A DNA stretch of 22,061 nucleotides from Saccoglossus kowalevskii (GCF_000003605.2 NW_003108084.1:189671-211731); one strand, 5' to 3'; shown: positions 1-11,100, counted from the first letter of the stretch. Made by a program: numbers and translations. Notes: a model not told the origin generated them from the sequence alone.

Positions 1-211
1 GGGCTATAGTTTGACCCTGTTTGCGTGGACTGTGAAGTACGTGAATATCATTAACATATCATATAAGCTGGCTTAATTATGAAACAGGAAATATATAAAC
101 CAAAGCTGTACTGTCAGACGTCTAGCGCAATTAAAACAATGCCCAAGTACCCAAGCTGTGAAAATCTATAGAAAAACGTGTTATTCTTTATTGTTTTTGC
201 CATAAATACAA

Positions 212-526
212 GTGATTGGGCATTATTTTTTTCATTCGTTCCATGCTTGCTTTGCAAGTCTCCGAAACTATTTTATATCGTCACCAAATCAACCACCACG
301 CCAGCCACAGCCACGCAAGTTAATCCCAGTTTTCAAGAAAAAAGTTTGCCGTACCAAACTTGGTAAACAATTGTACAACGGAAGTACAAGTGATTCGAGT
401 GTTGGGTCAGACACTGAGAGTGCTACCAAATCCGACTTCAGGCATCGCTACGCATTGTCAGTGAGACGTGACTTCAGGCATCGCTACACATTGTCGGTGA
501 AACGTCGAATCATCGTATTTATTTGA
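212..526 (+). CDS. Possible terminal coding exon, unrecognised basic Ser-rich protein
   Basis: An open frame of 104 codons ends at a TGA. I do not recognise the product. The first ~28 codons look non-coding; a splice acceptor after TTTGCAAG near 258 (preceded by a T-rich tract) would give a shorter exon. The later part is basic and Ser/Thr-rich (FKKKVCRTKLGKQ, then STSDSSVGSDTES). It ends with two in-frame 12-residue repeats, DFRHRYALSVRR and DFRHRYTLSVKR, from a 36-bp DNA duplication. An AATAAA lies 32 bp after the stop and a GT-rich tract follows it, which fits a 3' terminal exon. The alternative is a chance ORF inside the intron of the minus-strand Ig gene. There is no homology to rely on, so confidence is low. 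Confidence 0.25.
   Translation: MIGHYFFHSFHACFASLRNYFISSPNQPPRQPQPRKLIPVFKKKVCRTKLGKQLYNGSTSDSSVGSDTESATKSDFRHRYALSVRRDFRHRYTLSVKRRIIVFI
434..505 (+). repeat. 36-bp tandem duplication, two copies
   Basis: Two adjacent 36-bp units (434-469 and 470-505) both start GACTTCAGGCATCGCTAC. They differ at three or four positions. The period is a multiple of three, so the repeat stays in frame within the candidate exon, and the changes give A to T, R to K and one silent serine change. The segment is richer in CpG than its surroundings. Confidence 0.85.
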
Positions 527-558
527 CGTTTGTTATTCCCATAACAGTATTTTTACAG

Positions 559-622
559 AATAAATTAATTGCAATGATACATCATTAATAATTACTTGTC
601 TTTTAGGTTGTGTGTGTGTTTG
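559..622 (+). promoter_or_regulatory. Candidate polyadenylation signal and GT-rich downstream element
   Basis: AATAAA at 559-564 is followed about 45 bp later by a GT repeat tract (608-622, TTGTGTGTGTGTTTG). This spacing and order match a metazoan plus-strand polyadenylation site. It would serve the candidate exon ending at 526. AATAAA is common in AT-rich DNA, so it counts only together with the GT tract. Confidence 0.35.
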
Positions 623-659
623 CTTATCCTCTTCCCTATTTCACAATGAAAAAGTTTGA

Positions 660-771
660 TGACCCTGGTTTAAGAGCCACTGGCTACAAAGTTGTCAACA
701 TGTTACCTCAAATAAGCACCACCCAGAAATGAAAGTGTTACAAAGTGGCTCTTATTTGAGGGTTTTTACAG
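660..771. mobile_element. Degenerate MITE-like inverted repeat with CTGTAAA end
   Basis: Two interlocking inverted repeats are visible: AAGAGCCAC (672-680) with GTGGCTCTT (745-753), and the perfect 11-bp pair CCTCAAATAAG (706-716) with CTTATTTGAGG (751-761). The right end reads TTTACAG followed by TA, the same terminus as the element at 7913-8119. The left terminus is not clear. The AAATAAG-containing inverted repeats look like an abundant class of short elements I recall from marine invertebrate genomes. I infer a decayed non-autonomous DNA transposon. Confidence 0.45.
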
Positions 772-2090
772 TAGTAGAATTATCAGAGTTGACATGTACT
801 TTTATAGCGTCTGGTCGCTGACATAAATTCTACGCGCCGTGTTTCACAATAGGTTTTACAAGGTGTTTATTGTCAAACCATAATTGCAAACAACGAGTTT
901 CAGTCGGCTTATTTTGATAGATATGATGAGGAGAATCCTTTTTTGGTTGGATGTTTTTTTGTTATATTACATTACAAAAAATATCAACTTTCAAAAAAAT
1001 CTTTATTAATATTTAGTTTGAACAATACCTTTGCGTGTGAATAATTATTTACTAATATTATTATTATACATATTAATGTCCAATGGATCATAATTTTTCC
1101 CAAATGTATAGATATCAATATTGCAATTAAGCTTTAAAATTATCAAATTACATTTAATATGACAAATTAATAAAAAACAAATATTCTAAAATCAGATGAA
1201 AGTTTATTTGATTATTACAACCACAGGGCAAAGCACAACGAAAATAATGATGCTGACAACAACAGCAGTTTTTGTCAACATAATCTTTCTATTTTTGTCA
1301 TACAGAAGGAGCCAAAATGCTAGCTCCACACGTTTCATTTCAGATAATCACAGGTGTGGGTATCAACTGAAAACAGATGATGCATTTCACGTAATAAAAA
1401 TAATAGAGAAATAACAATCACAATAGAGAAAGTTCTATCGTATCAAAACTGAAAACTTCTAAACCGCACTTGTACAATAATAAAACACACAAAACTATAT
1501 AATTAGTAATTTATGATCCAGTTTTCTCAGCTTTCCACAAGTTAAACAGACTTATTCATATATTTCCCCCCAAGATATCTTACTAAAGTATTTAAAAATA
1601 CCAAAATTGTATAAATTATAATTTTTCTAAATTCATTGTGTGTGTATTAATGAAAACAAGGTTTTTGAATGTATTGTGGAAGCCTACAACAACGACTCAA
1701 CAAAATTGAAGTTAGTAAAATATCTACCAAAAATGGTTCAATATTTTCTGTCTTCTTTCCCTGATGTACACTTGCGTACATGTAATACGAAAAACCATTG
1801 ATAAAGTTGTTCTGTTCTGCATCATGTTTGAATTGAAAAGATCGATTTTGACATTGACAGTTTTGTAATGAGATGAATACTTCTAAAGAGTTGAAATTCT
1901 GTGAGCACAGACAAATAACACCAATAATATCAGTCTCCAAACTACTGTTTAAATTTGAGTCAAACTAACATTCTAATAACTTGTAACAATTAAACGAAAA
2001 CAGGATCAGGATCTTCAATTCCAACAAAGTGATTAAAGTTCAGGTTCAATGAACAAAGCGCTTGGTTCAATTCCATGGTTTGTTTTTCAA
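772..2090. other. AT-rich non-coding stretch
   Basis: The sequence is low-complexity and AT-rich, with no exon-like open frame supported by splice sites on either strand. ORFs at 1196-1414 (+) and 1647-1940 (-) have no domain-like composition. It is probably part of the long second intron of the minus-strand Ig gene. Confidence 0.5.
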
Positions 2091-2098
2091 CTTTTCAA

Positions 2099-2119
2099 CT
2101 TGGCACTGTGCCAAGGTCA
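2099..2119. promoter_or_regulatory. Perfect NFI-type palindrome overlapping an AAGGTCA half-site
   Basis: TTGGC-ACTGT-GCCAA (2100-2114) matches the full dyad consensus of nuclear factor I (TTGGCN5GCCAA), and the palindrome extends one base on each side. It overlaps AAGGTCA (2113-2119), the half-site recognised by monomeric nuclear receptors such as ERR or SF-1 relatives. This is a sequence match only; no binding is implied. If real, it would be an intronic enhancer site of the Ig gene. Confidence 0.3.
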
Positions 2120-3408
2120 AGACACCAATGATTTGCCATTGCCTACTCTGATTTTCAGTTGATAATAGGGTAAAGTATTAGCCATAATTGTTACACACTA
2201 TGGTCTATGGTTTATGGTTACACACAGGGCAAAACACACATAAAGTTGGGATCAAGGGTCAAGTTCTGTACATATAACCTAAAATAAAATAATCATAAAA
2301 AAAGACAAGGTCTCAGAATTATATAGGATTACATCGGTTCAGCAGTGTGAAGGGGCTCTGTAGCATTAAAGCATGTATTTTCTTCCACAGTGAATTTTAT
2401 GAATGTTTTTAAGGCAATGTATAAAATATTTACCCCGGAAAGTCCTCACACTCACAAAATATTTGGCTTCCATTGGCTACAAAAGCCATTTGGTAGATTG
2501 ATAAGTTTTTGCACGTTTCCTTTCCATCATTGGCCAGTTAACAGCCAAATATCTGCAAACTTCCTGGGATTGATAAAATTGTTTTTTTTTTTAATTTTTC
2601 ACAAAATAATCCTGTCTAATTATTTTTCCTAAATTTTAATGGTTATTAACAGAGAAATTGAAGAAAGCAGGAAAATGATGGCTTTCAAAAAAAATTGCAC
2701 AGATTCTTGTCCCAAGATGAAGTTGAGTTATGTGAAAGACCAAGAAATAGGTGAAAGAGATTCATTTTCTGCTAAGTGGGACAATTATTTCACAAAAGGA
2801 TGATGTAGGTGTTTCTAAGCAACAGTTACCATGACAATTGTGAGGTCAGCTGAAGGAGTTTATTAAAAAGACTGACCTTGGCAGTGGTCCAGGTATTCAC
2901 AATACAAACATGGGTGTTACTTTCTTGAGTCATCAACCTTGATGTAAATAATCAATCATTTACACATTCATTCAGATGTGTCCAAAAAAAATACTGAAAT
3001 TGACTCAAGAAATTACCTAGAGAGTGACTTGCAAGATTTATATTCAGCAGAAAACTCAACCTTTCAATTTAGTGTATAGTGTTCTGAAATGATTAAGAAA
3101 GGGCTATAAATTATTTGAAGCTTAAGTGTACTACTGTTTTTTTAAACAGAATTGAAATATCTACCTGTTAGCTAATTTACATACTTTTTTTCAAATTGTG
3201 TGCAATTTTTTCAATTTTACTATAATTAATGTTATTAATGTTATTCATCTCCGGTTCTTTCTTTTTCTTTAACAAGATCTTTTACCTGATTGGCCTTCAA
3301 AGGGGTCTGTTTATTGCTCACTTTCATTTCTTCTTTCAGATGGTAATTTAAGTCAAGAAATAAGTATCATTATCTGACAGAATTAGGAGCCTTCTCACAT
3401 GTGACAAT
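2120..3408. other. AT-rich non-coding stretch
   Basis: No coding or RNA gene is seen. A short direct repeat around TATGGT occurs near 2200-2220, and an RFX X-box-like 14-mer (13 of 14 matches) at 2825-2838. The rest is unremarkable AT-rich sequence. Confidence 0.5.
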
Positions 3409-3537
3409 ATGGGATATGGGGCATGGGATATGGGGGATGGGATATGGGAGATGGGATATGGGAGATGGGATATGGAATGGGGTGGGATATGGGAGATGGA
3501 ATATGGGATGGAATATGGGATATGATATGGATATGAT
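3409..3537 (+). repeat. G-rich minisatellite, GGGATATGGGAGAT unit
   Basis: A run of about 130 bp is built from GGGATATGGGAGAT-type units, and variants GGAATATGGGAT appear toward the 3' side. GGG tracts recur every 4-5 bases on the plus strand, so that strand could fold into a G-quadruplex. The repeat has no stops in one frame on either strand, which produces spurious ORFs at 3401-3667 (+) and 3370-3561 (-). Confidence 0.95.
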
Positions 3538-6508
3538 AAACATATGTATATATCCCATCAATTCATTAAATATTGTTTACATAGTACGGGTACTGTTCCC
3601 ATGCTCTACTAAACACCCACCACCACTTTCGAGGCATTTCTATTTTCGAAAGTTACGCTCGACATAGTGCCCATACCTTCGGAAACACCCCAAATTAGAC
3701 TTATCCTGAAACCTGGTCATTGGACATCCTTTCAATTCTTCAAATGATTACAGTGTCTATTGTGACTATTGTGAATTGGGTGTGAACAAGTAAATTACAA
3801 TTGAACATGACCTAGTAATGGTGTGAATGTTGTTAAATAATTTTTCCACACTTTTTATCTTTCAAAAATCGCAAACCATAATTTTTTTTCATCGGCAACA
3901 GATTGTAAAAATTTTGTGGAGATTAATAGTGATGACTGAACTTTTGTTTGACAATTTTATTTTTCCTAAAAAGACGTAATTGTCATTTAGATAATTTCTT
4001 GAGTACCTTGGGCCAGATGAGTATAGTACATGTACTTGTGTTCTTTTGATATTCCATGCTTGTTGTGTAAACTAAGAAAATGATAATGTTATTTTTATTT
4101 TTTAGCAATTGAATAATTAGAATGCGTTTTCTGTGAGAAGTGAAATAAATGAAGAAAATGTTAATGGGGTAAATTTCAAAACAAAAATGTGAAAGATGCA
4201 AACAAAACACTGAAAGACCCTAAAGATGTCACTAGTTATATTTCCTTTAATTAAAAAAACATCAAGGTGGTTTTATAATGTCAGCCATTTCTAGCCAGGG
4301 GTGTTCAATTACTAAGAAAAATAATTATAATGTTTTAAGGTTGTCTAATACTGCTGTACAATGTGGGGGGGAAAAGATTGGGGGTAAAAACGTAATTTTT
4401 GAGATAAACATGGGATTACTATATGTATATTACAGAGTAAATACATAAGACTCAATGGAAGGAAAAATAAAACACGACCTGTTCAATTAGAAAACATATT
4501 TTGCGATTTTTTTTAAGGTAATGAACAAATCAAACTACATTTTGAAAAAATAAAACATTTGTAAAGATACAACTATTTTGATACATCTTCATTAGAATGT
4601 GGTCACACATGGAAACTCCTCTGTGTCCACTTCAAACTCACCAGGTTTGGAAAACTGTATCGAGCAGCCTATATAAAGCGACCTATATTGCAAGTTTGCA
4701 TGTTTTGTTTTATTCCATTTTTACACCAGATTCTGGTATTTTTAGATTCACAGATTTTGCACGTACCTATGAATCATCAATCTTTTTGGTGCAGCATGCT
4801 GGTAGTATGTTACAAGAGGATTTAAAACTGTTTTTCAAATTGTTGAAGCATCTGTCATATTATACAAGGCAGAAAAGAACAGAATGTAACCATATTTGCT
4901 CTATTACAGACACACATTCAGACAGGGTAACTGCAAAGACTCCCATTATGTGCTTTGCACACAGGAGTCAACAATAAATACGCAAATAAAAAAGGACTGC
5001 AATTTTTGAATCTTACATAAAACCAGACAGAACTGACAGTCAAATTCTCTAATTGCCTTGGTGAATTTTACAATATAGATGATCAAACATTTTAATTTGG
5101 ATAACTTTTCAAGAAAAAACTATAGTAAAGTCAATTTTGATGAAATAATTTAGCAAGGGTGTTTTTATTTTGCTTATGCCCAATCTCAGTGTATAGTAAT
5201 TTAAAATTTCTGCTAGGATGAATATGGTATGTGGGTGGTCAGGAATGAAAGAAAAAAACTGACCCCGTTCTCACGAGCCACACTAAACATACACGCCACC
5301 ACAGTGTGTAGTATGTGACAAGAGTCCATTCCTACTGCAATTATTTATACAATATTTATAAACAACATTTTGTAGTTGTCAACAATTAGCACTCTAAGCC
5401 AGGTGGAGTGAACAATTTTCCAGGACCAGCAGGAACAGTTTTATATTATGTAGTTTATTTATCTATACTTTTTATGGTTTTAATATTCTTAAGTCATGGA
5501 AGTTGACTTGTATATCCAGTGTCAAGGCAATAAAAGAACAATTGCTTATAGATGACAAACAAACACCATATGAACAGTTTCACTTGAGTATCTTCTACGA
5601 CAGCGGAGCTAAAAAGTTACTTCATTGATGTTTCAATAATGTACAGTAACTATGACAACATACAGAATTTCTAATTAAGTACATTGCATCTAACAATATG
5701 AATATTGTGGGCATGTGTCAGTGAACAGATCGGTTACAGTAACACTTTGGACACAGCTCAATGCAATGTTGGCTGTGAATTGGTTAGCACCTAAAACCAG
5801 TGCAAAGTACACCAGTTTGTCCACAGTTGGGTAATAAACTTCCATTGTCCAAAAGACACCTCCAAGAGAAGTGGTTTGACCTCTGCTTTTCTCACGCCAC
5901 TATAATAAATACCTTGGGATTTTTTTTTTTTATTATAATGACTTTACCATTGTTGGTATCACCATTACAAATTTATTCCATGCAGTCCAGATTACTTCAA
6001 GTGTACTTCAACCAGTTTGATTAAGTTCAAAATCAAGTTCATTTTGTTGGGATAGAGAGCGCAAAAAATCACAAAAGTTGTCTTCAAAAGCAAGTTCAAG
6101 ATGAAAATTAATTGGCAAATTATTGATAATAGGGAAATGAATAAAGGCAATTTAGAGCTACAATGATCTGACCTCTCGCAAGGTGCCAAGGAGGTATATA
6201 CTTACAAGGTGAAAAAGGTGAACAGGCTAATAAGCAGGACTGTTTGTTGCATACGGCCGTGGCATGTTTTTATCATGACGTACGTGACAAGACCAACGAG
6301 GTACACTGGTAGGGGGAGTGTTTAACAAGATATTGGGTTTAAGAATCTGGCAGCGAGGACATCGATCAGATGACTATTGTCATACAACATTTTACAGGAG
6401 TATTGTAATTATAAACTCAATAGTACAACACATCATGGTACATGAACAAAACCAATCTTGCACCGAAACATGGGGAAAAAAAAATCTGGATACAGATATT
6501 AAAGATGC
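3538..6508. other. Long non-coding stretch with isolated motifs
   Basis: No supported gene is seen. The longest ORF (4597-4977, plus strand, 126 codons, AATAAA just after the stop) has no recognisable domain and mixed composition, and I treat it as chance. GGGGGGGG plus GGGGG occur near 4364-4385. A perfect X-box 14-mer lies at 5646-5659. A CpG-containing patch near 6250-6300 includes TGACGTACGTGA. The stretch is probably intronic. Confidence 0.45.
5646..5659 (+). promoter_or_regulatory. RFX X-box match
   Basis: GTAACTATGACAAC fits the X-box consensus GTHNYYATRRNAAC at every fixed position. RFX factors use this motif in ciliary gene promoters. No gene start is visible next to it, and roughly 0.1 such match is expected by chance in a window this size, so the call is tentative. 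Confidence 0.2.
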
Positions 6509-6592
6509 GAAATTTTGATGATTATTTTTTTTTTTGAAAATTTTTATACCTTTCAGATCTTATGTAATATGGAAATTTTGATGATTATTTTT
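6509..6592 (+). repeat. 63-bp tandem duplication with 21-bp identical core
   Basis: GAAATTTTGATGATTATTTT occurs at 6509 and again at 6572, with AGAT-starting sequence ahead of each copy. The offset of 63 bp and related flanks suggest a local duplication followed by drift. Nearby ORFs derive from it and are not considered coding. Confidence 0.7.
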
Positions 6593-7910
6593 GAAGTATA
6601 TGTATGTTTTAAATTCATAGAAAAGCGAAGGGAACACTTAATAAACTTATTGAACACTAACTTTCATATGTATACATGCATAATTTGTACTACATTTTTT
6701 TTTTGTCTACATTTTTTTTGGATCCAAAACACAAGATCCATTGAATAATTTTGCTTAACAACCACTTAAAAATTATGTCCAACATGTCCAACAGTTAAGA
6801 ATAAAATTAGAGAAAAGTACATAAAGATGTTGGTTAAAAAAAATATGGTGACGTTGTTCAGAATAAGATAAATGTTAACACTTTAAAAAGCAAAAAAAAA
6901 AAATATAATTAATTCTTCCTGAACAAGAACAAGAACAAAGGTTTTAGTCAGTTAAATCACCATCGATTTTTTTAGGGGGGTTACAACATTTAAAACTACC
7001 TCCTTCACAAATTTCATTTCAATTTAGTCAAAGTAATGGTTCAAATATCATATCACATCACATCAGTCTAACAAACGATTTATTATACGCTTGGACTTTT
7101 TTTCTAAAAAAATGTAACAGCAGTGATTGCCATTTGAAAATCAAATGCATGCTGTGGTAAAACCTCCTTCCTCCCTAACAACACCTGCACAACCATCGAC
7201 CATCGCAATAACACAGCTCAGTTTTGAAATACACATTTTTCCAGCTGTTCTAAAGATTATGCCAATGACTATGTTGTCAATCAATAGTTGAGAATTTACT
7301 GGATAATTCATTAAAATAAACTGACCTTGACTGATAAAAAGAAATAGGTCAAACTACAGAAAAAAAAAACATACAATCTCAATACATTATATATCAATTG
7401 TACACATCAATGGCACTAAGTTGACATTTAATGTAATTTATTTAAATTAGTATTTCAACACTATTTTTTTGTTAAGTTTTTTTCTTTGTCCTTAAATCTG
7501 GTTCTTTCATATCAGATTGTTTAAGCTGCAAGTAACCTGAGTATTTTCTATAGTTGACCCCATTCTTGGGTGAGTACCGTAATCACAGTAAAGGTCAACC
7601 AATGAACTGATGTATTTTCCTAGTTTTATAGGATAGTTATCGTAAATTACAAATCAAAGTGATGATTTTATAGTCTTCAGAAACAATATCATGAAAAGTA
7701 TAATTTCTGGGTTTTCACTAAGGATGAAATAGTTTTATTTACAGTGGTTAATACTACATTGCGTTTTTTTTTTAGCAAAATATCAATTATTTCCCCACTT
7801 GGCAATATGAAAAACACTGACAGATTCATCCATTAATTTAAACACACATGATTAAATGATAACGAGCGAAAAAATCGTAAATTTTGTGTTATTGGTAAGG
7901 GGTTCAATAA
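6593..7910. other. AT-rich non-coding stretch
   Basis: Poly-A and poly-T tracts dominate. A small inverted repeat, GTTGACC and GGTCAAC, lies at about 7553-7607. No gene, RNA gene or complete element is seen. Confidence 0.5.
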
Positions 7911-7912
7911 TA

Positions 7913-8119
7913 CTGTAAAGGGGTAATTATTCACTGGGTTTTAATTTAGCTTATTCCGCTGACTGGAAAAATGCGTTAAATTAAAACACAGTGAATATGT
8001 AAAATTTAGCATAGAACACATTATCTAAATGACAAAACCGTGAATTTAAAACCCACTGAATATGCCTGAAATGGTAAATCAGTGAAATTTAAACCCAGTG
8101 AAAATTAGTCATTTTACAG
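7913..8119. mobile_element. MITE, 207 bp, CTGTAAA termini, TA target duplication
   Basis: The element is flanked by TA on both sides (7911-7912 and 8120-8121). Its left end, CTGTAAAGGGGTAATTATTC, and the reverse complement of its right end, CTGTAAAATGACTAATTTTC, both run on into ACTGGGTTT and AATTT, an imperfect terminal inverted repeat of about 35 bp. Inside are more copies of CAGTGAATATG and AAAACCCACTG in alternating orientation. No coding capacity is present. TA duplication fits a Tc1/mariner-type origin, which is an inference. A shorter relative lies at about 17896-17945. Confidence 0.8.
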
Positions 8120-8254
8120 TACTAGATAAGTACTTAAGAGGTTGTAGTTCCATTTATTTACTTATAAGTTTGTACTTTAAGTTACTTGTTAGAACATAAC
8201 CATATTTACAGATGTGAAAAATGACATGTTAGTTTTTATGATATATTTTCTTAA

Positions 8255-8490
8255 GCTTTTCACCACCAGACTCTCTTGCCCAAGTTTGCCTGTACTTTTT
8301 CATATATTCTTCATTATTTCTGGAAATGGACACTAATTTTGGAGCCAACAGACAAAATTTGGATGAATTTTTCACTTTTTACATAAAAATTTTGATATTT
8401 TTGTCGCAATCTTCTGAAGGAAAAGTGCAGACTATAAACAGGACTATTTTGTTAATTTGCGATGGAAAGATAGAACTAGTGGTGAAAAGG
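8255..8490 (+). mobile_element. TTAA-flanked MITE, copy 1 (236 bp)
   Basis: The copy starts GCTTTTCACCACCAG directly after TTAA (8251-8254) and ends CTAGTGGTGAAAAGG before TAAA (8491-8494), a one-base variant of the target site. It shares its interior with copies at 10864-11100 (inverted) and 11594-11818 (same orientation); the common block around CAATCTTCTGAAGGAAAAG is easiest to see. It has no coding capacity. TTAA targets are the hallmark of piggyBac and Kolobok transposases, so a non-autonomous derivative of one of these is likely. Confidence 0.85.
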
Positions 8491-8976
8491 TAAATACAAC
8501 TAAGTGAATTATTTACTTTGTCAAAAGAAGTACACAATACCCAAATTTAAAGTATTTGCATAAATTAAATTTTCCATATTTCGCAATATATTTTGGTAGG
8601 TATGGTTACCAGAAACACAAAATGTATTTTACTTGGCAATATTTATGTAACAAACACTTATTTGATAAACAATTTCTGTGGGTGATAACCTGTTTTTAAA
8701 TAATAAACATTTCTCAGAATATTTGGTTAGAGATTCCTCTTAGCTTCTTGCCAAAATTAATCTAACTTATGGTAGCCAGAGCTAAAATGAAAGAAATTTG
8801 CCACTGGCGAGGGTTAACAGGGAATAAAATATTGTTATTTATTATTCACCGATTAAACTAAATCGTACTAGTTGGCAGGGTACATTATAACAACTTTCAG
8901 GTAAATTTGAAGTTACTTTTTTTTTTCTTTCTGAATTTTGTTGTTTACTTTAAATTTTAACACGCAATAATGTCAT
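8491..8976. other. Non-coding spacer between MITEs
   Basis: AT-rich sequence with no open frame of interest. It separates the TTAA element at 8255-8490 from the TA element at 8979-9128. Confidence 0.5.
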
Positions 8977-8978
8977 TA

Positions 8979-9128
8979 CAGCAAGTCTCAGAAGTATTGG
9001 GGTGGACACGGTCACGAGTCGATGTCAGCGAGATTCAAAAGCCAACTGTTTATTCAGAACCCAAGCAGTTAGCCAATTCGCTAGCGAGTTTGCAATATTG
9101 GCTGCCCGAATACTTCCGAGACTTGCTG
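8979..9128. mobile_element. MITE, 150 bp, CAGCAAGTCTC termini, TA target duplication
   Basis: The left end CAGCAAGTCTCAGAAGTATT and the reverse complement of the right end CAGCAAGTCTCGGAAGTATT differ at one base over 20, and the similarity continues to GGGG/CGGG. Both ends are flanked by TA (8977-8978 and 9129-9130). The interior is richer in CpG than the surroundings and does not encode a protein. The CAG start and TA duplication suit a Tc1/mariner-derived element. The low divergence between the arms suggests a fairly young insertion. Confidence 0.85.
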
Positions 9129-9228
9129 TAATACATCAGTCAGGAAGATTGATTGAAAGCTACTGGAGGTAAAATTAGTTACGTTGGAACCAAACTTAAA
9201 TCAATCCGAAGCTACTTACAAGACTGCG

Positions 9229-9275
9229 TCTGATTGGTTGTCTATCTCTAACACCTATCAGTTAGACCAATCAGA
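9229..9275. repeat. Short inverted repeat with opposed CCAAT boxes
   Basis: TCTGATTGGT (9229-9238) and ACCAATCAGA (9266-9275) form a perfect 10-bp inverted repeat around a 27-bp loop, with CTAAC and GTTAG adding pairing inside. Each arm contains a CCAAT box in opposite orientation. It may be a hairpin relic of a small element or a pair of NF-Y sites. Confidence 0.6.
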
Positions 9276-10859
9276 GAGTAGTTTGTTTGTTGACATTTTT
9301 TTTATTAACGTATCAAATTCAGCCTGATTTAAATATACTTTAACTAAACTGTCGAATTACATATCATTGAAAACAGGCAACGATAAATTTCAAGAAATAT
9401 CAGAAAGTATTTGAAGCAGAAAAATTGGTGCTTTAACAACACAATATTGAATGGATTTAACTTGCCCTTGCTCTTAATAGACCACACATAGTGGGTAGAT
9501 TGAATTGTCCAACTCCAACTTGCAATGACCTATTAACCTCAGATACAGAATAAATGACAATAGTTTTTTGAAAGTACATAGTTACATACATAATGTATTT
9601 ACCAGTACAAAGACATCAATAGGAAGTTTCTCTAAGCCCATATTACCGATTGTTGACGTATATACCGGTACTCTTAGGACCAGTTTACAAATAGTCACAT
9701 TTCAGATGTTTTCCGACGAAGACTGCGAGACCGATAAATGACAAACGTTATGCCTTTTAATTGACAAAACAAGATTGATTACTTTCATTTGAATTTCTCA
9801 TTCTCACTATTCATTTAAGTTTCGACAGGTATTCAACGAGTATTAAAGACTCGCGCTTGAAATGTACAGTTCAAATATGTGGTGTTGACTGGGTCTACTT
9901 TTCTAATAGTATTTTCTGAGCATATATAACATTTCTCTTCTATCCATCCCTCAATAATTTATTTCGACATACAGGCGTCAACATTTTTTTCAAGGAATCA
10001 CAATGCTATTTAGTGCACACATGTTTTTTGTTAATTCCTGGATCTGTGATTACAGCTTGGAATCCGCACAGCGGAAAAATAACAAATAAAAAAAAAAATT
10101 TCATCACATGAATATCACATTAAAAAACTCACTTAAAAAAAAGTCATTTTCAAATCATATAAAACAACATGAAATGAAACATACTGATTTATAAAAAAAA
10201 AAAAGTCTGTAGCATGATTTTTAAAATTGGGAAAACTGCCCTCACAACTTTTAGACAACACTTTGTCACGGGTGATATTCACTATAGTTGGTCAGTGTGT
10301 AGAAATTTTACCAATCATTCTTAGGAATTAGTTACAGTTAAAATTATAATTTTACCTCCTGTAAAAGTATAATAAGTTATTCATAAAGTTAAGACTCCAC
10401 AAAAAGATTTAATTAAAGCCACGAAAATTAAATGCACACTAAACTTGTACCTTGATATATTCATGGAAGGCCGGTGTAAGGTAACTGTGTTTCTGCATGT
10501 GGTTTGTGATATGTTCAATAAAAATTCATCTCTTTTTTTTGTAAAATAAAAGGAATTAAAATCAAATTTTTGAATTAGGATTCATTAAAATTAGTGAACA
10601 AATATTGAAAAAAAAATGTAAATGATTATAATGTCCACGCTGATTTAAACACTGTAGGGCAGAGACAGGAGAAAAGAACTAGAATGTATATTAGCATTAC
10701 CAGTTGGATGTATGTACCAATAATGATCAATCAAGCATATACCAAATTTATTGCCGAATTTAAATTTACATCCATCACCAAATTTCATTTCCCTGATCTG
10801 GGAGTTTTTTGTTGTTGTTACTTTTAATAATTGATGAGATATTCTCTGAGAATGTTTGT
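9276..10859. other. AT-rich non-coding stretch
   Basis: No supported gene is seen. Long A-runs occur near 10086-10205. A small inverted repeat TCCGC-ACA-GCGGA lies near 10064-10076. The ORF at 10645-10875 (-) overlaps the end of a MITE and has no domain. Confidence 0.45.
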
Positions 10860-10863
10860 TTAA

Positions 10864-11100
10864 CCTTTTCACCACCAGTTCCCTTTTTTCATCACAAATT
10901 CACAAAATAGTCCTGTTATAGTCTGCACTTTCCTTCAGAGTATTGGGACAAAAATTGCTAATTTTTTTTGGAGTAAAAACTGAAAATTGACTCAAATTTT
11001 GTCTGTTGGCTCTAAAATTAGGGTTCATTTCCAGAAATATTAAAGAATTTAAGGAAAAAGTGTAAAAAAATTTGGGCTAAAAAATCTGGTGGTGAAATAG
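10864..11100 (-). mobile_element. TTAA-flanked MITE, copy 2 (237 bp, inverted, perfect TTAA duplication)
   Basis: This is the diagnostic copy. TTAA at 10860-10863 and at 11101-11104 flank termini CCTTTTCACCACCAG and CTGGTGGTGAAATAG, 15-bp inverted repeats differing at one position. The interior is the reverse complement of copies 1 and 3, as shown by GTCTGCACTTTCCTTCAGA here against TCTGAAGGAAAAGTGCAGAC in copy 1. The near-identical length to copy 1 (237 and 236 bp) shows a defined mobile unit. Confidence 0.9.

Noticed and set aside
3370-3667. Repetitive Gly/Trp/Met-rich and Pro/His-rich ORFs
   Set aside because: Both are readings of the GGGATATGGGAGAT minisatellite on opposite strands, with no coding evidence.
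4597-4977. 126-codon plus-strand ORF followed by AATAAA
   Set aside because: No domain, signal peptide or biased composition; no convincing splice context. One ORF of this size is expected by chance in 22 kb of six-frame translation.
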